Assembly: GCA_029866005.1 (NCBI GenBank) | Contig: JARXAE010000009.1 | Coordinates: forward strand, 1-64,000 | From: Fimbriimonas sp. | GTDB taxonomy: Bacteria > Armatimonadota > Fimbriimonadia > Fimbriimonadales > Fimbriimonadaceae | Reading direction: 5' to 3' | Length of the DNA stretch: 64,000 nucleotides | Part shown: piece by piece, positions 36,120-44,939 of the stretch | Layout of the letters: each line of letters starts with the position of its first letter | Position numbering within the stretch: the stretch's first letter is position 1 | The notes under the pieces: model-generated | What the model saw: only the letters and a program-made list of their open reading frames with translations | Database searches by the model: none | Told to the model about the DNA's origin: nothing | Position numbers and translations under genes: made by a program

Positions 36120-36846
36120 CCAGATTTCCGCCTGCGCCCTTGGCGTACGGACACCCTCCTAAACCGCCAGCGCTGGCATCGAAGCTACGGTAGCCGAGTT
36201 CTAGGGCTTTTGCAACGTTTGCTATCGCGGTCCCCCTCGTATCATGGAAGTGCCAAACGATTTTCTGGTGATCAAGGTGCCGTATTGCCTCGTGAAGCTG
36301 AGTGACTTCTGACGGCGTTCCGACGCCGATGGTATCACCGAGCGAAATCTCATCGGCTCCGATCTCAAACAGTTCCTCGGCCAGTTTGGCAACTGCTGCA
36401 GGCTCGATTCTGCCAGCATACGGGCACTCAAAAATCGTCGAAACGTAGGCCCTCTTGAATCCTTCATGCTCTTTCAGGATCGGTCGGAATCCGTCGAGAG
36501 ACTCAGCAACCGTCATGTTGATGTTCTTAAGAGTGAATGCCGAACTAGCCGCGGTAAAAACAGAAATTCTTGATACTCCGAGGGCTCTTGCATTCTCGTA
36601 TCCTCGAGCATTTGGCACCAGAGCTGAGTAGAGTCCACCGTCTGGCAGTAGTGGCCACAACTCAGAAACATCCCCAAGCTGGGGAACCCACTTGGGAGAC
36701 ACGAAGCTGCTCACCTCAATCTCTTCCAATCCCGCCTCTCGAAGACTGACGATGAGACTTGCCTTAGCAGAGGTTGGAACAGGCACCTTCTCGTTTTGGA
36801 GCCCGTCTCGAGGCGAAACTTCGATGATTCTGATCTGATCCATCAA
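35941..36846 (-). CDS. Hydroxymethylglutaryl-CoA lyase
   Basis: 301 residues, DRE-TIM metallolyase family. It splits HMG-CoA to acetoacetate and acetyl-CoA, the last step of leucine degradation. EVSPRDGLQNEKVPV holds catalytic Arg/Asp, EVSSFVSPKWVPQLGD is typical, and GGLGGCPYAKGAGGN carries the active-site Cys. The start overlaps the biotin-carrier gene by 4 bases. Confidence 0.94.
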   Translation of the reverse strand: MMDQIRIIEVSPRDGLQNEKVPVPTSAKASLIVSLREAGLEEIEVSSFVSPKWVPQLGDVSELWPLLPDGGLYSALVPNARGYENARALGVSRISVFTAASSAFTLKNINMTVAESLDGFRPILKEHEGFKRAYVSTIFECPYAGRIEPAAVAKLAEELFEIGADEISLGDTIGVGTPSEVTQLHEAIRHLDHQKIVWHFHDTRGTAIANVAKALELGYRSFDASAGGLGGCPYAKGAGGNLATEDLVYFAHREGLTTGVDLLKLSQATLPIFEILGRPPTAKVQLAALAEWRSSQESAQQ

Positions 36847-37277
36847 TCCTCTTCGACAACGACCAATAGCTCACCATCATTGACCTGGGCACCCTTAACT
36901 GCGTTCAGCGCCTGGACAGTTCCATCAAACGGAGCGTTGAACGGTTGCTGGGTCTTCATGGCCTCAAGCACGATCAGTTTCTGTCCCTTGGTGACCTTGT
37001 CGCCAACCGCAACAAGCACGTCGACAATCTGACCAGGCATCGGTGCGCGATACTCGCCACTGGCGGTCGCACCCTGAGCTCCGACGCGTGGTCGGCGAGT
37101 CTCTAATCGATATTGGTGACCCTGATAGGAAACAAGGATGGCGTCGCCATCCCTTACGGCTATCGCAGAGAACGTTCCGATCGGGGTACGAACCATGATG
37201 CGATCAGTGCCTTCGACCAGTTCGACCCCTGTTTTAGGAGCTGCTTCGATTTCCGTTCCGTTCAGATACAGTCTCAT
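36843..37277 (-). CDS. Biotinyl carrier protein (acyl-CoA carboxylase type)
   Basis: 144 residues. The C-terminal 70 residues are a biotinyl domain with the biotin lysine in VLEAMKTQQPF; MPGQIVDVLVAVGDKVTKGQ precedes it. The N-terminal part resembles the linker domain found before the biotinyl domain in carboxylase alpha chains. Next to HMG-CoA lyase it is most likely the carrier of methylcrotonyl- or propionyl-CoA carboxylase; no carboxylase subunit is in the window. It overlaps both neighbours by 4 bases. Confidence 0.86.
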   Translation of the reverse strand: MRLYLNGTEIEAAPKTGVELVEGTDRIMVRTPIGTFSAIAVRDGDAILVSYQGHQYRLETRRPRVGAQGATASGEYRAPMPGQIVDVLVAVGDKVTKGQKLIVLEAMKTQQPFNAPFDGTVQALNAVKGAQVNDGELLVVVEED

Positions 37278-37963
37278 TGCTTACTTTCCCGATACTCTGT
37301 TGCCGCCTTAATAAACGCCTTGAAAAGATTCTGGGTTGCCACGTCATCTGGTGTCCGTTCCGGGTGCCACTGAACTCCGAGCCAAAATGGCTTCAAAGGA
37401 TCCTCGATCGCCTCTACGATTCCATCCTCAGCTCGCGCAGTCACCACAAGTCCCTCACCGACCGCATCCACCGCCTGATGGTGGTAGCTTTTCCCTTCAA
37501 TACAAGCGACTTTGGAAGACTGAGCCAGCAATGTTGATTCGGAAACCGAATATTTTTGCATCGTTCCTCCAGAATGCCCTTCGTGACCCGTAACATCGGG
37601 AACGTGCTGAATCAAAGTTCCCCCTCGCTTTACGTTGAGAAATTGACATCCGTAGCAGATGCCAAAAATCGGCAAATTAGAGGGCAATCGCTCGTAAAGC
37701 CTAGACTCGTTCTCCCACCTTGCAGGGTGCTGAAGCTGAGCTTTTGGATGGAGCTCTTGACCGAAGTGTGAAGAATCGATGTCGTCGCCCCCAGGAATCA
37801 ACCAGCCGTCGATCAGTCCCACCAGCGGTTCCAAATCCGTCAAGGGCGATATCAAGAGTGGGTTGCCACCGGCAAGTGCGACTTGCTCTGCGTAGTTCCA
37901 TCGGAGCGAAAACCGCAGTGGCTCTGGGTCCACGTCTACGGAAATCGCGATCAATGGCTTCAC
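37274..37963 (-). CDS. Class I glutamine amidotransferase-like (gamma-glutamyl-GABA hydrolase family)
   Basis: 229 residues, peptidase C26 family. The nucleophile Cys is in GICYGCQFLNV (most relatives have Arg where this has Tyr), LIPGGDDID precedes it, and the His/Glu pair is in VQWHPERTPDD. Family members cleave gamma-glutamyl bonds, for example in putrescine breakdown; here it sits in an operon with acyltransferase and biotin-carrier genes, so its substrate may differ. Confidence 0.85.
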   Translation of the reverse strand: MKPLIAISVDVDPEPLRFSLRWNYAEQVALAGGNPLLISPLTDLEPLVGLIDGWLIPGGDDIDSSHFGQELHPKAQLQHPARWENESRLYERLPSNLPIFGICYGCQFLNVKRGGTLIQHVPDVTGHEGHSGGTMQKYSVSESTLLAQSSKVACIEGKSYHHQAVDAVGEGLVVTARAEDGIVEAIEDPLKPFWLGVQWHPERTPDDVATQNLFKAFIKAATEYRESKQ

Positions 37964-39432
37964 CCCAACACGTCCGATATAGACTCAACGTTTTCTCGAA
38001 TCTTGTTGATAAACAGCGAGGCTCCCACCCCGTTTGCGATTCGGTGATCAAAAGTCATCGATACATTGACAAGCCTCTTCACTCGAATCATGTTCGGTGT
38101 CGAATCGAGTCCGTTGAAAACTTCACCTAAGAAGATCGTTGCCATCGATGGAGCCACGACCACCGGTACCGCATCTCGAAGCCCAAAGGCCTGCATATTC
38201 GTCAGCGATACAGTGACTCCTGCATGCGCCTGGTCCTTTCCACCGCGAGCAAGCTCAATCTGAGCCCGAGCCGCCGCTGCAAATTCGGCCCAACTTAGTG
38301 TATCGGCCTTATCGACAACCGCTGTCACGAGTTCATCCCCAGGAAGCGAAACCGCAATCCCTAGCGAAACGTGATCGTACGTTCGCAACTTATCATCTCC
38401 AGCGAGAGCCGAGCGGAAGGTTGGGAATTCAGCCATCGCCCTGACAACTGCATATGCGAACATGGTGAAGGCGGAGGGCTGGAATCCGCGCATCTCTTGC
38501 TTTGCAAGTGTACGCTCGGTCTCAATCGCGCTCCAATCGGTAACCACGGTAATCGTTCCCGGAACAACCAGGGAGTTCGACCGGACCATGCGCGAGTTAA
38601 GCACTCGCTGTTTCGAAGGCAGAGCCGATTCCGAGTACCCTGCGCCGGTTCTAATCGACTGCGAGCCCCCTGTTTGAAACGCATCAATGTCGGTGGGCAT
38701 CAATTTGGACCCACTAAACGGGATTGTCACCAAAACGTCGTCAGAAATGCCTTTTTCTTTCGCATAAGCTCGGGTTCGCGGAGGAATACCTCGAACGTCT
38801 CCCGAAGCCTTCGACGCAACGGGCGCAGACTTAGCAGCAGGTGCTACGGCTGGAGCTCCATGTGAAGGAGCGGCAGCAACTTCGACACCCTCAGAGACGG
38901 ACATTCGGCCGACCTCAAATCCGATTGGTACGACGTCGTCAACCGCTGCAAACCATTCGACTAATGCTCCTTCAGAAGGAGACTCCACATCCATGACCGC
39001 CTTGTCGGTTTCCATCTGGTAGATCGGCTCGTCTCGCTTAACAAGATCTCCAGCCTGCTTCAAGAACGCCACGATTCGAGCCTCCTGAAGGCCCTCACCG
39101 ATCTGGGGAATATAGAGGGGCGCAGTTCCAGATGCAGCGACTGGCGCAGTAGGAGCGCCGTGCGAAGGAGCGGTCGGGGCTTCCACGCCATCACTCACCT
39201 CTACAATTCCAATCGCCGAGCCAATTGGAACAATATCATCAACCGCCGCTGCCCACGAAGCGAGCACCCCATCCACCGGAGATTCGACATCCATGACCGC
39301 CTTATCGGTCTCCATCTGATAGATCGGCTCATCTCGCCGAATCACGTCGCCAGGCTTCTTCAGGAACGCCACAACCCGGGCTTCCTGGAGCCCTTCGCCA
39401 ATCTGAGGAATAAAAATTGAGACGTTTGGCAT
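37960..39432 (-). CDS. 2-oxoacid dehydrogenase dihydrolipoamide acyltransferase (E2), two lipoyl domains
   Basis: 490 residues. Two N-terminal lipoyl domains (about 2-77 and 105-180), each with the lipoylated Lys in METDKAVMDVESP, linked by Ala/Pro-rich stretches. A peripheral-subunit-binding domain (PPRTRAYAKEKGIS) is at about 215-255, then the acyltransferase core. The catalytic motif reads DHRIANG at residues 462-468, with Asn where most E2 have Asp. E1 and E3 genes are not adjacent. With the downstream HMG-CoA lyase it may belong to branched-chain 2-oxoacid catabolism. Confidence 0.93.
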   Translation of the reverse strand: MPNVSIFIPQIGEGLQEARVVAFLKKPGDVIRRDEPIYQMETDKAVMDVESPVDGVLASWAAAVDDIVPIGSAIGIVEVSDGVEAPTAPSHGAPTAPVAASGTAPLYIPQIGEGLQEARIVAFLKQAGDLVKRDEPIYQMETDKAVMDVESPSEGALVEWFAAVDDVVPIGFEVGRMSVSEGVEVAAAPSHGAPAVAPAAKSAPVASKASGDVRGIPPRTRAYAKEKGISDDVLVTIPFSGSKLMPTDIDAFQTGGSQSIRTGAGYSESALPSKQRVLNSRMVRSNSLVVPGTITVVTDWSAIETERTLAKQEMRGFQPSAFTMFAYAVVRAMAEFPTFRSALAGDDKLRTYDHVSLGIAVSLPGDELVTAVVDKADTLSWAEFAAAARAQIELARGGKDQAHAGVTVSLTNMQAFGLRDAVPVVVAPSMATIFLGEVFNGLDSTPNMIRVKRLVNVSMTFDHRIANGVGASLFINKIRENVESISDVLG

Positions 39433-39575
39433 AGCTAGCTTTGCGCTTCTTCGCGCTACCTTTGTAGTTTGACATAGCGAATGGTTTCACAGTTGCTTGC
39501 TTGCGGAGTTACGCAGAATTGCTACCGACTTTGATGCAACCCGCGCCACCCCCCAACGTAAGTACAATCACACGA

Positions 39576-40328
39576 ATGGCGACTGAAAAGATCTTCTCGG
39601 AATCGGAGGTGGCGGAAATCATCCGGCGAGCCGGAGAGCTTCAGGAGGAGAAATCTGAGCACGGCTACGTGCCAGGTGTCAACGCCAACGAGCTGGCGCA
39701 ACTCGCCCAAGAAGTTGGCATTCAACGCGAATTCCTCGAACTTGCACTGAGGGAGCAGAGCTCCCAGCCGATCAAAGGAGCGAAGAAGAAGACCTCACGA
39801 ATCGAGAGTATCGAGCGTGTTGTACCGATTGAAGTTAACCCAGAGGATTTTGACGTGATCACCGAAGGGCTCAAAGTGATTCCCTTGATGTCGATCGGCG
39901 GACCTACTTCCAAAGGACTTTCGCAATTTGGCCGCACCGTCACCGGGCAAGTCCATGAGGCGTGGGACAACCCTCATTTCAAGCTTAGTTCTCGAGGCGG
40001 ACGAACGAAGATCGAAGTCTGGACCGACAAGTCAGCCGCCCTCGCGCTCTCGTTCCTCTGGACACTCCCACTGATTTTTTCGGTAGCTGCGTTCAAGATC
40101 GGCGGACCGATCGCCGGGCTTGCCGCAATGTTCCTCGTGATTGCCTGCGCCGTCGCAACCTATAAGGCGGTACTTCACAAGTCGTCACTCGCCGTCCAGA
40201 AGGTGGCGGAAAAACTGGAGAATGCCATAGTCGACTACGGACAATCCAACGCTATACAACAGAACCTAAACTCGAACATCACGAAGTCAGGGGAATCCAC
40301 TGATTCGCGACTATCGACAAACGACTAA
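39576..40328 (+). CDS. Unrecognised protein with two central transmembrane helices
   Basis: About 250 residues from the ATG at 39576, chosen because the upstream in-frame part (from 39501) is low in plausible structure; the ribosome site is weak. The N-terminal 60 residues (FSESEVAEIIRRAGELQEEK) resemble the short helical module found in some SHOCT-like membrane proteins. Two hydrophobic helices lie at about residues 150-195, then a charged tail. Function unknown. It is divergent from the E2 operon. Confidence 0.6.
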   Translation: MATEKIFSESEVAEIIRRAGELQEEKSEHGYVPGVNANELAQLAQEVGIQREFLELALREQSSQPIKGAKKKTSRIESIERVVPIEVNPEDFDVITEGLKVIPLMSIGGPTSKGLSQFGRTVTGQVHEAWDNPHFKLSSRGGRTKIEVWTDKSAALALSFLWTLPLIFSVAAFKIGGPIAGLAAMFLVIACAVATYKAVLHKSSLAVQKVAEKLENAIVDYGQSNAIQQNLNSNITKSGESTDSRLSTND

Positions 40329-40334
40329 CGACAC

Positions 40335-40368
40335 AAAAAAGAGCCCCACGCAACGATACGTGGGGCCC
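40335..40368 (-). terminator. ftsZ terminator
   Basis: On the minus strand GGCCCCACG, loop TATCGTTG, CGTGGGGCT, C, TTTTTT. It lies about 27 bases past the ftsZ stop. Confidence 0.85.
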
Positions 40369-40394
40369 AATGGCTGGAGAATGGTAACTTTTTG

Positions 40395-41630
40395 TTACTC
40401 GCCAAGTCGTTGTCGTCTCAGGAACGACGGGATGTCAAGATCGATGTCATCCAGATCGGGTTCCACGAGCATGGGAGCCGAGCTGACGGGCTTGGCTTGG
40501 GCATAGATCGACTCTGAAGTGATCGGCTCAACTGCCCTAGGTTGAACAAAGATTCGCTCGGGTTGCTTTGGCGCCTCGTAAGTTTCTTGCACTCCAGCCA
40601 CCGGCTCTTCCATCACGGGCTGAATGAATACCGCCTTGTCGAAAGCTCGGTTGACGGTCGGAGTAGTAACATCCATTCCCGCTGCAAGCAAGGTGATCTG
40701 GACTTCATGATCCGGAGTCTCGCGAAGAACATGGCCCATGATAATATCTGCGTTTTGAAGGTCTGTGAAGCCAAGGATGTACTCCATCGCCTCGTGCGCC
40801 TCGCCAATTGTGAAGTCACTTCCGGCGGTGATGTTGACCAAAACCCGTCGCGCACCTTGGATATTGGTTTCCAAAAGCGGCGAGTGGGCTGCGGCTTCGG
40901 CAGCGAGCCTCGCTCGTTGTTCACCGACGCCTCGTCCAAGCCCCATAAGAGCAACGCCTGCGTCTTTCATGATTGACCGAACGTCGGCGAAGTCAACATT
41001 GATCATTCCTGGAAGAAGAATGATGTCGCTAATCCCTTGAACGCCCTGCCGAAGCACGTCATCGGCAGCCGCGAAGGCCTGGGACATCGATGTCCTTTTC
41101 TCAACAACCTCAAGCAACCTGTCGTTTGGAACCGTAATTAAGGTGTCGACGACTTCACGAAGTCGCTCGGCTCCCTCGTTCGCGAGCTTGCGTCGCTTTG
41201 GCCCTTCGAAACCGAAGGGCTTCGTGACAACACCGACGGTGAGAATTCCCATCCGTCGGGCAATGTCCGCGATCATCGGTGCCGCGCCAGTTCCGGTTCC
41301 CCCACCCATACCAGCGGTGATGAAAACCATATCCACATCCTGCAACTCTTCTTCGATGATCGCTTGCGACTCTTTAGCCGAAGCCTGGCCGACCTCGGGG
41401 TCTCCCCCTGCCCCAAGGCCACGAGTAATGTCGTTTCCGAGCTGGATCTTCTTCGGAGCCAAGGAGCTTTGGAGGGCTTGGGCATCGGTGTTCATCGCGA
41501 TGAAATGAACACCCATGACACCTTCTCGGATCATTCGGTTGACGGCGTTGCTACCTGCTCCGCCGACCCCAATCACTTTGATCGTCGCCTGGTTCTCAAA
41601 CAAATTTTCCGGTCGCATCGTATCTTCCAT
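40395..41630 (-). CDS. ftsZ: Cell division protein FtsZ
   Basis: 411 residues, tubulin-like GTPase that forms the division ring. [14 protein letters not shown] (residues 21-34) and the tubulin signature GGGTGTG (109-115) bind [14 protein letters not shown] is the T7 region. A linker of about 70 residues leads to the conserved C-terminal peptide ([10 protein letters not shown]) that binds FtsA/ZipA-type partners. Starts at 41630 and 41618 are possible. No ftsA, ftsQ or mur genes flank it, so it is outside a standard dcw cluster. Confidence 0.97.
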   Translation of the reverse strand: MEDTMRPENLFENQATIKVIGVGGAGSNAVNRMIREGVMGVHFIAMNTDAQALQSSLAPKKIQLGNDITRGLGAGGDPEVGQASAKESQAIIEEELQDVDMVFITAGMGGGTGTGAAPMIADIARRMGILTVGVVTKPFGFEGPKRRKLANEGAERLREVVDTLITVPNDRLLEVVEKRTSMSQAFAAADDVLRQGVQGISDIILLPGMINVDFADVRSIMKDAGVALMGLGRGVGEQRARLAAEAAAHSPLLETNIQGARRVLVNITAGSDFTIGEAHEAMEYILGFTDLQNADIIMGHVLRETPDHEVQITLLAAGMDVTTPTVNRAFDKAVFIQPVMEEPVAGVQETYEAPKQPERIFVQPRAVEPITSESIYAQAKPVSSAPMLVEPDLDDIDLDIPSFLRRQRLGE

Positions 41631-41919
41631 TTTTCAGACGTCCATTTCCGCATGCAATCGGGCAATCCCGCGCAAGACATTCCTTTGTTGGGAGTAGGGA
41701 CGGAGGGGCGATTCAAAAAGATTCGCAGCAAGAAACTCAACTTCCAAAATGTGGATAAGTAGCCAGTTTAGAGGTGTGAATAAACAGTAATCAAAGTCGG
41801 TCTTGAGCGAAAACTAGTCATCAGATCGGGTTCAGCTCAGCCTGCTTCAGACGGGGCATTTCCTTCAAAACTCTTACGCTTCACACGAGGACTCGGGTCG
41901 ATCTGCCAAAATGTGAAGG

Positions 41920-42456
41920 ATGGAAATCGTGGTACCGGAGGAGTTCAAGCACCTTTACGTTAAGTCCGTAGAGCGCCCGGTCGTCAAAATCCCTGATCCA
42001 GTTCTCCGGAAAATTGCTGCAGAAGTGACTGGTCTGACAAAAAAGACGAACTTCCTCATCGACGAAATGATGCGGATTATGCGAAAAGCTAACGGCGTCG
42101 GACTGGCTGCCCCTCAAGTTGGGATCAGCCAACGCTTATTCGTCATGGCCCCCCTGGACTTCCGACCCACCGCCCTCATCAACCCAAAAATAATCAAAGC
42201 CGAGGGTGAGCAAATTGGACAGGAAGGTTGCCTCAGCATCCCTGGTCTTTACGGCGACGTCAAGCGATACGACTACATTGAAGTTGAAGCGATGGACCGA
42301 AAGGGTCGCGAGCTCATTTTTGAGCTTGAGGGTATGCCCGCCCGGGTCGCTCAACACGAAATCGACCACCTCGATGGAGTCCTCTTCATCGACAAAGTCA
42401 ACCTCGCAACCCTCCACTGGGAAGACCCCGAACTTCACTCCCGGGACGAGGATTAA
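41920..42456 (+). CDS. def: Peptide deformylase
   Basis: 178 residues. It removes the formyl group from new proteins. All three motifs are present: GVGLAAPQVG, EGCLSIPG (metal Cys) and QHEIDHLDG (metal His pair with catalytic Glu). It is followed after 3 bases by fmt, the usual pairing of formylation and deformylation. The 289 bases upstream (to ftsZ) hold no recognised gene. Confidence 0.96.
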   Translation: MEIVVPEEFKHLYVKSVERPVVKIPDPVLRKIAAEVTGLTKKTNFLIDEMMRIMRKANGVGLAAPQVGISQRLFVMAPLDFRPTALINPKIIKAEGEQIGQEGCLSIPGLYGDVKRYDYIEVEAMDRKGRELIFELEGMPARVAQHEIDHLDGVLFIDKVNLATLHWEDPELHSRDED

Positions 42457-42459
42457 CGC

Positions 42460-43347
42460 TTGAAAATCGTCTACTTCGGCACGAGCGACTTCGCCGTGCC
42501 GGCGCTCGAAAAACTGCAACAGCACGTCATACTCGTCGTCACCCAACCGGACCGCCCCTCCGGACGAGGGATGAATCTCAAAGCCTCGCCCGTCAAGCTC
42601 AAAGCCCAAGAGCTCGGCCTCCCTGTCGAAACCCCCGAGAAGGCTCGCGACCCCGAGTTCGTCCAAAAGATCCAAGAACTGGAAGCCGATGTCCACGTCG
42701 TCGCTGCCTACGGCCAAATCCTTTCCACCAAACTGCTAGAAACTGCCAAGCGCGGCGGAATCAACCTCCACGGCTCCATCCTCCCCGAATACCGCGGCGC
42801 CGCCCCCATCCAGCGCGCCATCATGGACGGGAAAACCGAAACCGGCGTTACCCTGATGCAGATGGATAAAGGCATGGACACCGGCGATATCATCGACATT
42901 GTCCACACCCCCATCGGTCCCGACGAAACCTACGGCGAACTCCACGCCCGCCTCGCCCAACTCGCAGCCGATCAAATCGAAGAGTGGATCGAAAGAATCG
43001 AGGCAGGCGACTACCCGCGACAGCCGCAGACCCACGACAGAGCCACCTACGCCGCAAAGATTTCCAACGAAGAAAGAGAACTCCACTTAGACTGCGATGC
43101 CCAGTCAGAATACGACCGATACCGGGCCCTAAGTCCTAGTCCAGGTGCTTTCATCCATACGAAGACTGGGCGTCTAAAGATTCTTAAAGCGAACCTCGGC
43201 ACCGAGAACGGAAACGGATTCTTTGAACACGATCAAGAGGCTTCGTGTAAATTCGAATCTGGAAATCTTATTCTCAAGATGGTGCAACCCGAGGGCCGTC
43301 GACCGATGAGGGGCCTTGATTGGCTGAGAGGCGCACGAGCAACTTGA
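42460..43347 (+). CDS. fmt: Methionyl-tRNA formyltransferase
   Basis: 295 residues starting at a TTG that gives MKIVYFGTSDFAVPAL, a family-typical N-terminus. It formylates initiator Met-tRNA. The catalytic segment is INLHGSILPEYRGAAPIQRA, with GVTLMQMDKGMDTGDI after it. The C-terminal OB-fold-like domain is a little short. Third positions in roughly the first 600 bases are strongly C/A-ending and change abruptly near 43100. It forms an operon with def. Confidence 0.95.
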   Translation: MKIVYFGTSDFAVPALEKLQQHVILVVTQPDRPSGRGMNLKASPVKLKAQELGLPVETPEKARDPEFVQKIQELEADVHVVAAYGQILSTKLLETAKRGGINLHGSILPEYRGAAPIQRAIMDGKTETGVTLMQMDKGMDTGDIIDIVHTPIGPDETYGELHARLAQLAADQIEEWIERIEAGDYPRQPQTHDRATYAAKISNEERELHLDCDAQSEYDRYRALSPSPGAFIHTKTGRLKILKANLGTENGNGFFEHDQEASCKFESGNLILKMVQPEGRRPMRGLDWLRGARAT

Positions 43348-43450
43348 AGCGAGATATTAAGAAATTGCTAAATTTGCCTTAACTGTTTTTTTTACCAGTG
43401 GAAATCTAAAGCCGTTTGGATATCATGAGGGTGTCTGTTAGGTTTTGACT

Positions 43451-44494
43451 ATGAAACGCTTACTTGCATTATCAACTTTGGCTTTGGGTACCTCACTATC
43501 TGTTGCTCAGAACGCAACATTTACGCCTGGCACAGCCTCAAACACCACGACCTTTGGTTCCCCCAGCTTCTCTGCATCGGGTAACTCGATCGGGGTCAGT
43601 GGTGCGGCTGGCGCTGGCACAGTTGGAGGCTCAACGGTTCGCCCCTTCGTACTCAACAACGTAGTTTCCGGAGTCAACAACCGGTTCGACGTTTCGGTCA
43701 CGTCGACGTTTGTTCTGAACGGGAACGGCATAAATCCCCAAACAGCTTCCTCTGCTGTTAGTGGCGCTGGGACTGCTACGAACAGCACCACTTCGTCGGG
43801 TGCAAGTTCGCCAGCAGCCACCGTTAATCGATTCGCCGCCCAGTCAGGAAGCTCGTTTACTCTCACGGCAGGCATCGATGGGCGCAAAGGAACTTCGTCC
43901 TCGACGGTTGGCATCAGCGGAGTGACGGCACCTTTGGCAACTGGTTCAATCACGACTGGTTCGGTCGCGACTGCTGGATCTCCCACTGATCCGCACCTTT
44001 CATCTCCAACTCTGTGGGTTTTTCACTTCCCAGGCGACCCTGCTACTGGCAACGCAACCATTAACCTTAGCAATACTGCTGCGAGCTTCTCACGAGCCCT
44101 GAGCAGTTCAACTTTCGCTAGCCTCCACCGCGACAATGTCCGGCTGGAAGTCAGAGCATTCCTCAACGGAGTACAGGTTGGGACGACTCAAACGTCGGCG
44201 GTGAATACGACTCTCGCTCCGAATGCTGGTGCGGGCTCAAATGCGATGTCCTTCAATTCGATCCCTTCACTCACGCTCGGGGTTGCGGACATCTATGGCC
44301 AAACGAAGCAACTCACCGTCGTAACGAAGCTCATTGGAACCGCATATTTCGGCAACTCCACAATGCTCGGCGACTACGAGATTGCTTCAAGCACGTTCAG
44401 TGGGGTCACTGTTCAAGGAGTCCCCGAGCCAGCATCAATTGCGGGTCTGAGCCTGGGACTTCTTGCCTTCGCAAGACGACGAAAGAACAAGTAG
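43451..44494 (+). CDS. PEP-CTERM sorting domain protein, Ser/Thr/Ala-rich (copy 1)
   Basis: 347 residues from the ATG at 43451; an in-frame TTG at 43445 is an alternative. Signal peptide (RLLALSTLALGTSLSVAQ), a Ser/Thr/Gly/Ala-rich body, and C-terminal VPEPASIAGLSLGLLAFA then RRRKNK. It is a paralogue of the gene at 44940: WVFHFPGDPATGNATINL here, WIFDFPGDPATGTATINL there. A 68-base stretch (44333-44400) is identical to 45786-45853, far above the similarity elsewhere. Confidence 0.88.
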   Translation: MKRLLALSTLALGTSLSVAQNATFTPGTASNTTTFGSPSFSASGNSIGVSGAAGAGTVGGSTVRPFVLNNVVSGVNNRFDVSVTSTFVLNGNGINPQTASSAVSGAGTATNSTTSSGASSPAATVNRFAAQSGSSFTLTAGIDGRKGTSSSTVGISGVTAPLATGSITTGSVATAGSPTDPHLSSPTLWVFHFPGDPATGNATINLSNTAASFSRALSSSTFASLHRDNVRLEVRAFLNGVQVGTTQTSAVNTTLAPNAGAGSNAMSFNSIPSLTLGVADIYGQTKQLTVVTKLIGTAYFGNSTMLGDYEIASSTFSGVTVQGVPEPASIAGLSLGLLAFARRRKNK

Positions 44495-44507
44495 AACGAA
44501 TGATTGT

Positions 44508-44542
44508 ACGTAACGGCACTGCTGACAGCAGTTCCGTTACGT
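44508..44542 (+). terminator. Hairpin after PEP-CTERM copy 1
   Basis: ACGTAACGG-C-ACTGCTG then CAGCAGT-T-CCGTTACGT: a 35-base near-perfect palindrome, 14 bases past the stop. The core AACGGCACTGCT matches the terminator after copy 2, but the T-tract is missing here, so termination may be weakened. Confidence 0.55.
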
Positions 44543-44939
44543 GCTCAGGGACGGCCAAGTCATCCGACCACCCCCAACAATAGCAAGCAAGGTAGCGTCG
44601 GTCCGTCCTGAAAGGTGGCTGCAAATGCGTACAACCTGCTGCGGGCCTAAAGTCCGATTCCGTCTGTTAAAACATTACGCTAGACAGGGTGGGGAAAACT
44701 GAGCGATCTTCATGTTGCTGAGAATCGCATTTCATAGGCTTATACGCACTGTTCTTACCGAGGAGCCAACCGCGCAGTCTGTGTGGTTCAAATCCTAGAC
44801 TCACGCCCTAAGGAGGGCTCTTTGCAACAATTCCAACTAATTGTTAAGGGAAATCTAAGAATTAGAATTTTTGCGAATTGACCATGGTTTGCCAGCTTTT
44901 CAACGGGGTATACTTTCAATGGTATTTTGAGGTTCTTAA
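44543..44939. other. Non-coding stretch before PEP-CTERM copy 2
   Basis: No supported gene. At 44785-44795 GGTTCAAATCC resembles a tRNA T-loop, and GCCCT-AAGG-AGGGC with TCTTT (44805-44823) is a small terminator-like hairpin, but the rest of a tRNA cloverleaf cannot be built. The last 100 bases are AT-rich and probably hold the promoter of the next gene. Confidence 0.4.

Noticed and set aside
44771-44823. Possible tRNA gene (GGTTCAAATCC T-loop followed by a small terminator)
   Set aside because: The T-stem does not pair properly (TGTGG against CCTAG), and no acceptor, D-arm or anticodon arm can be built around it.
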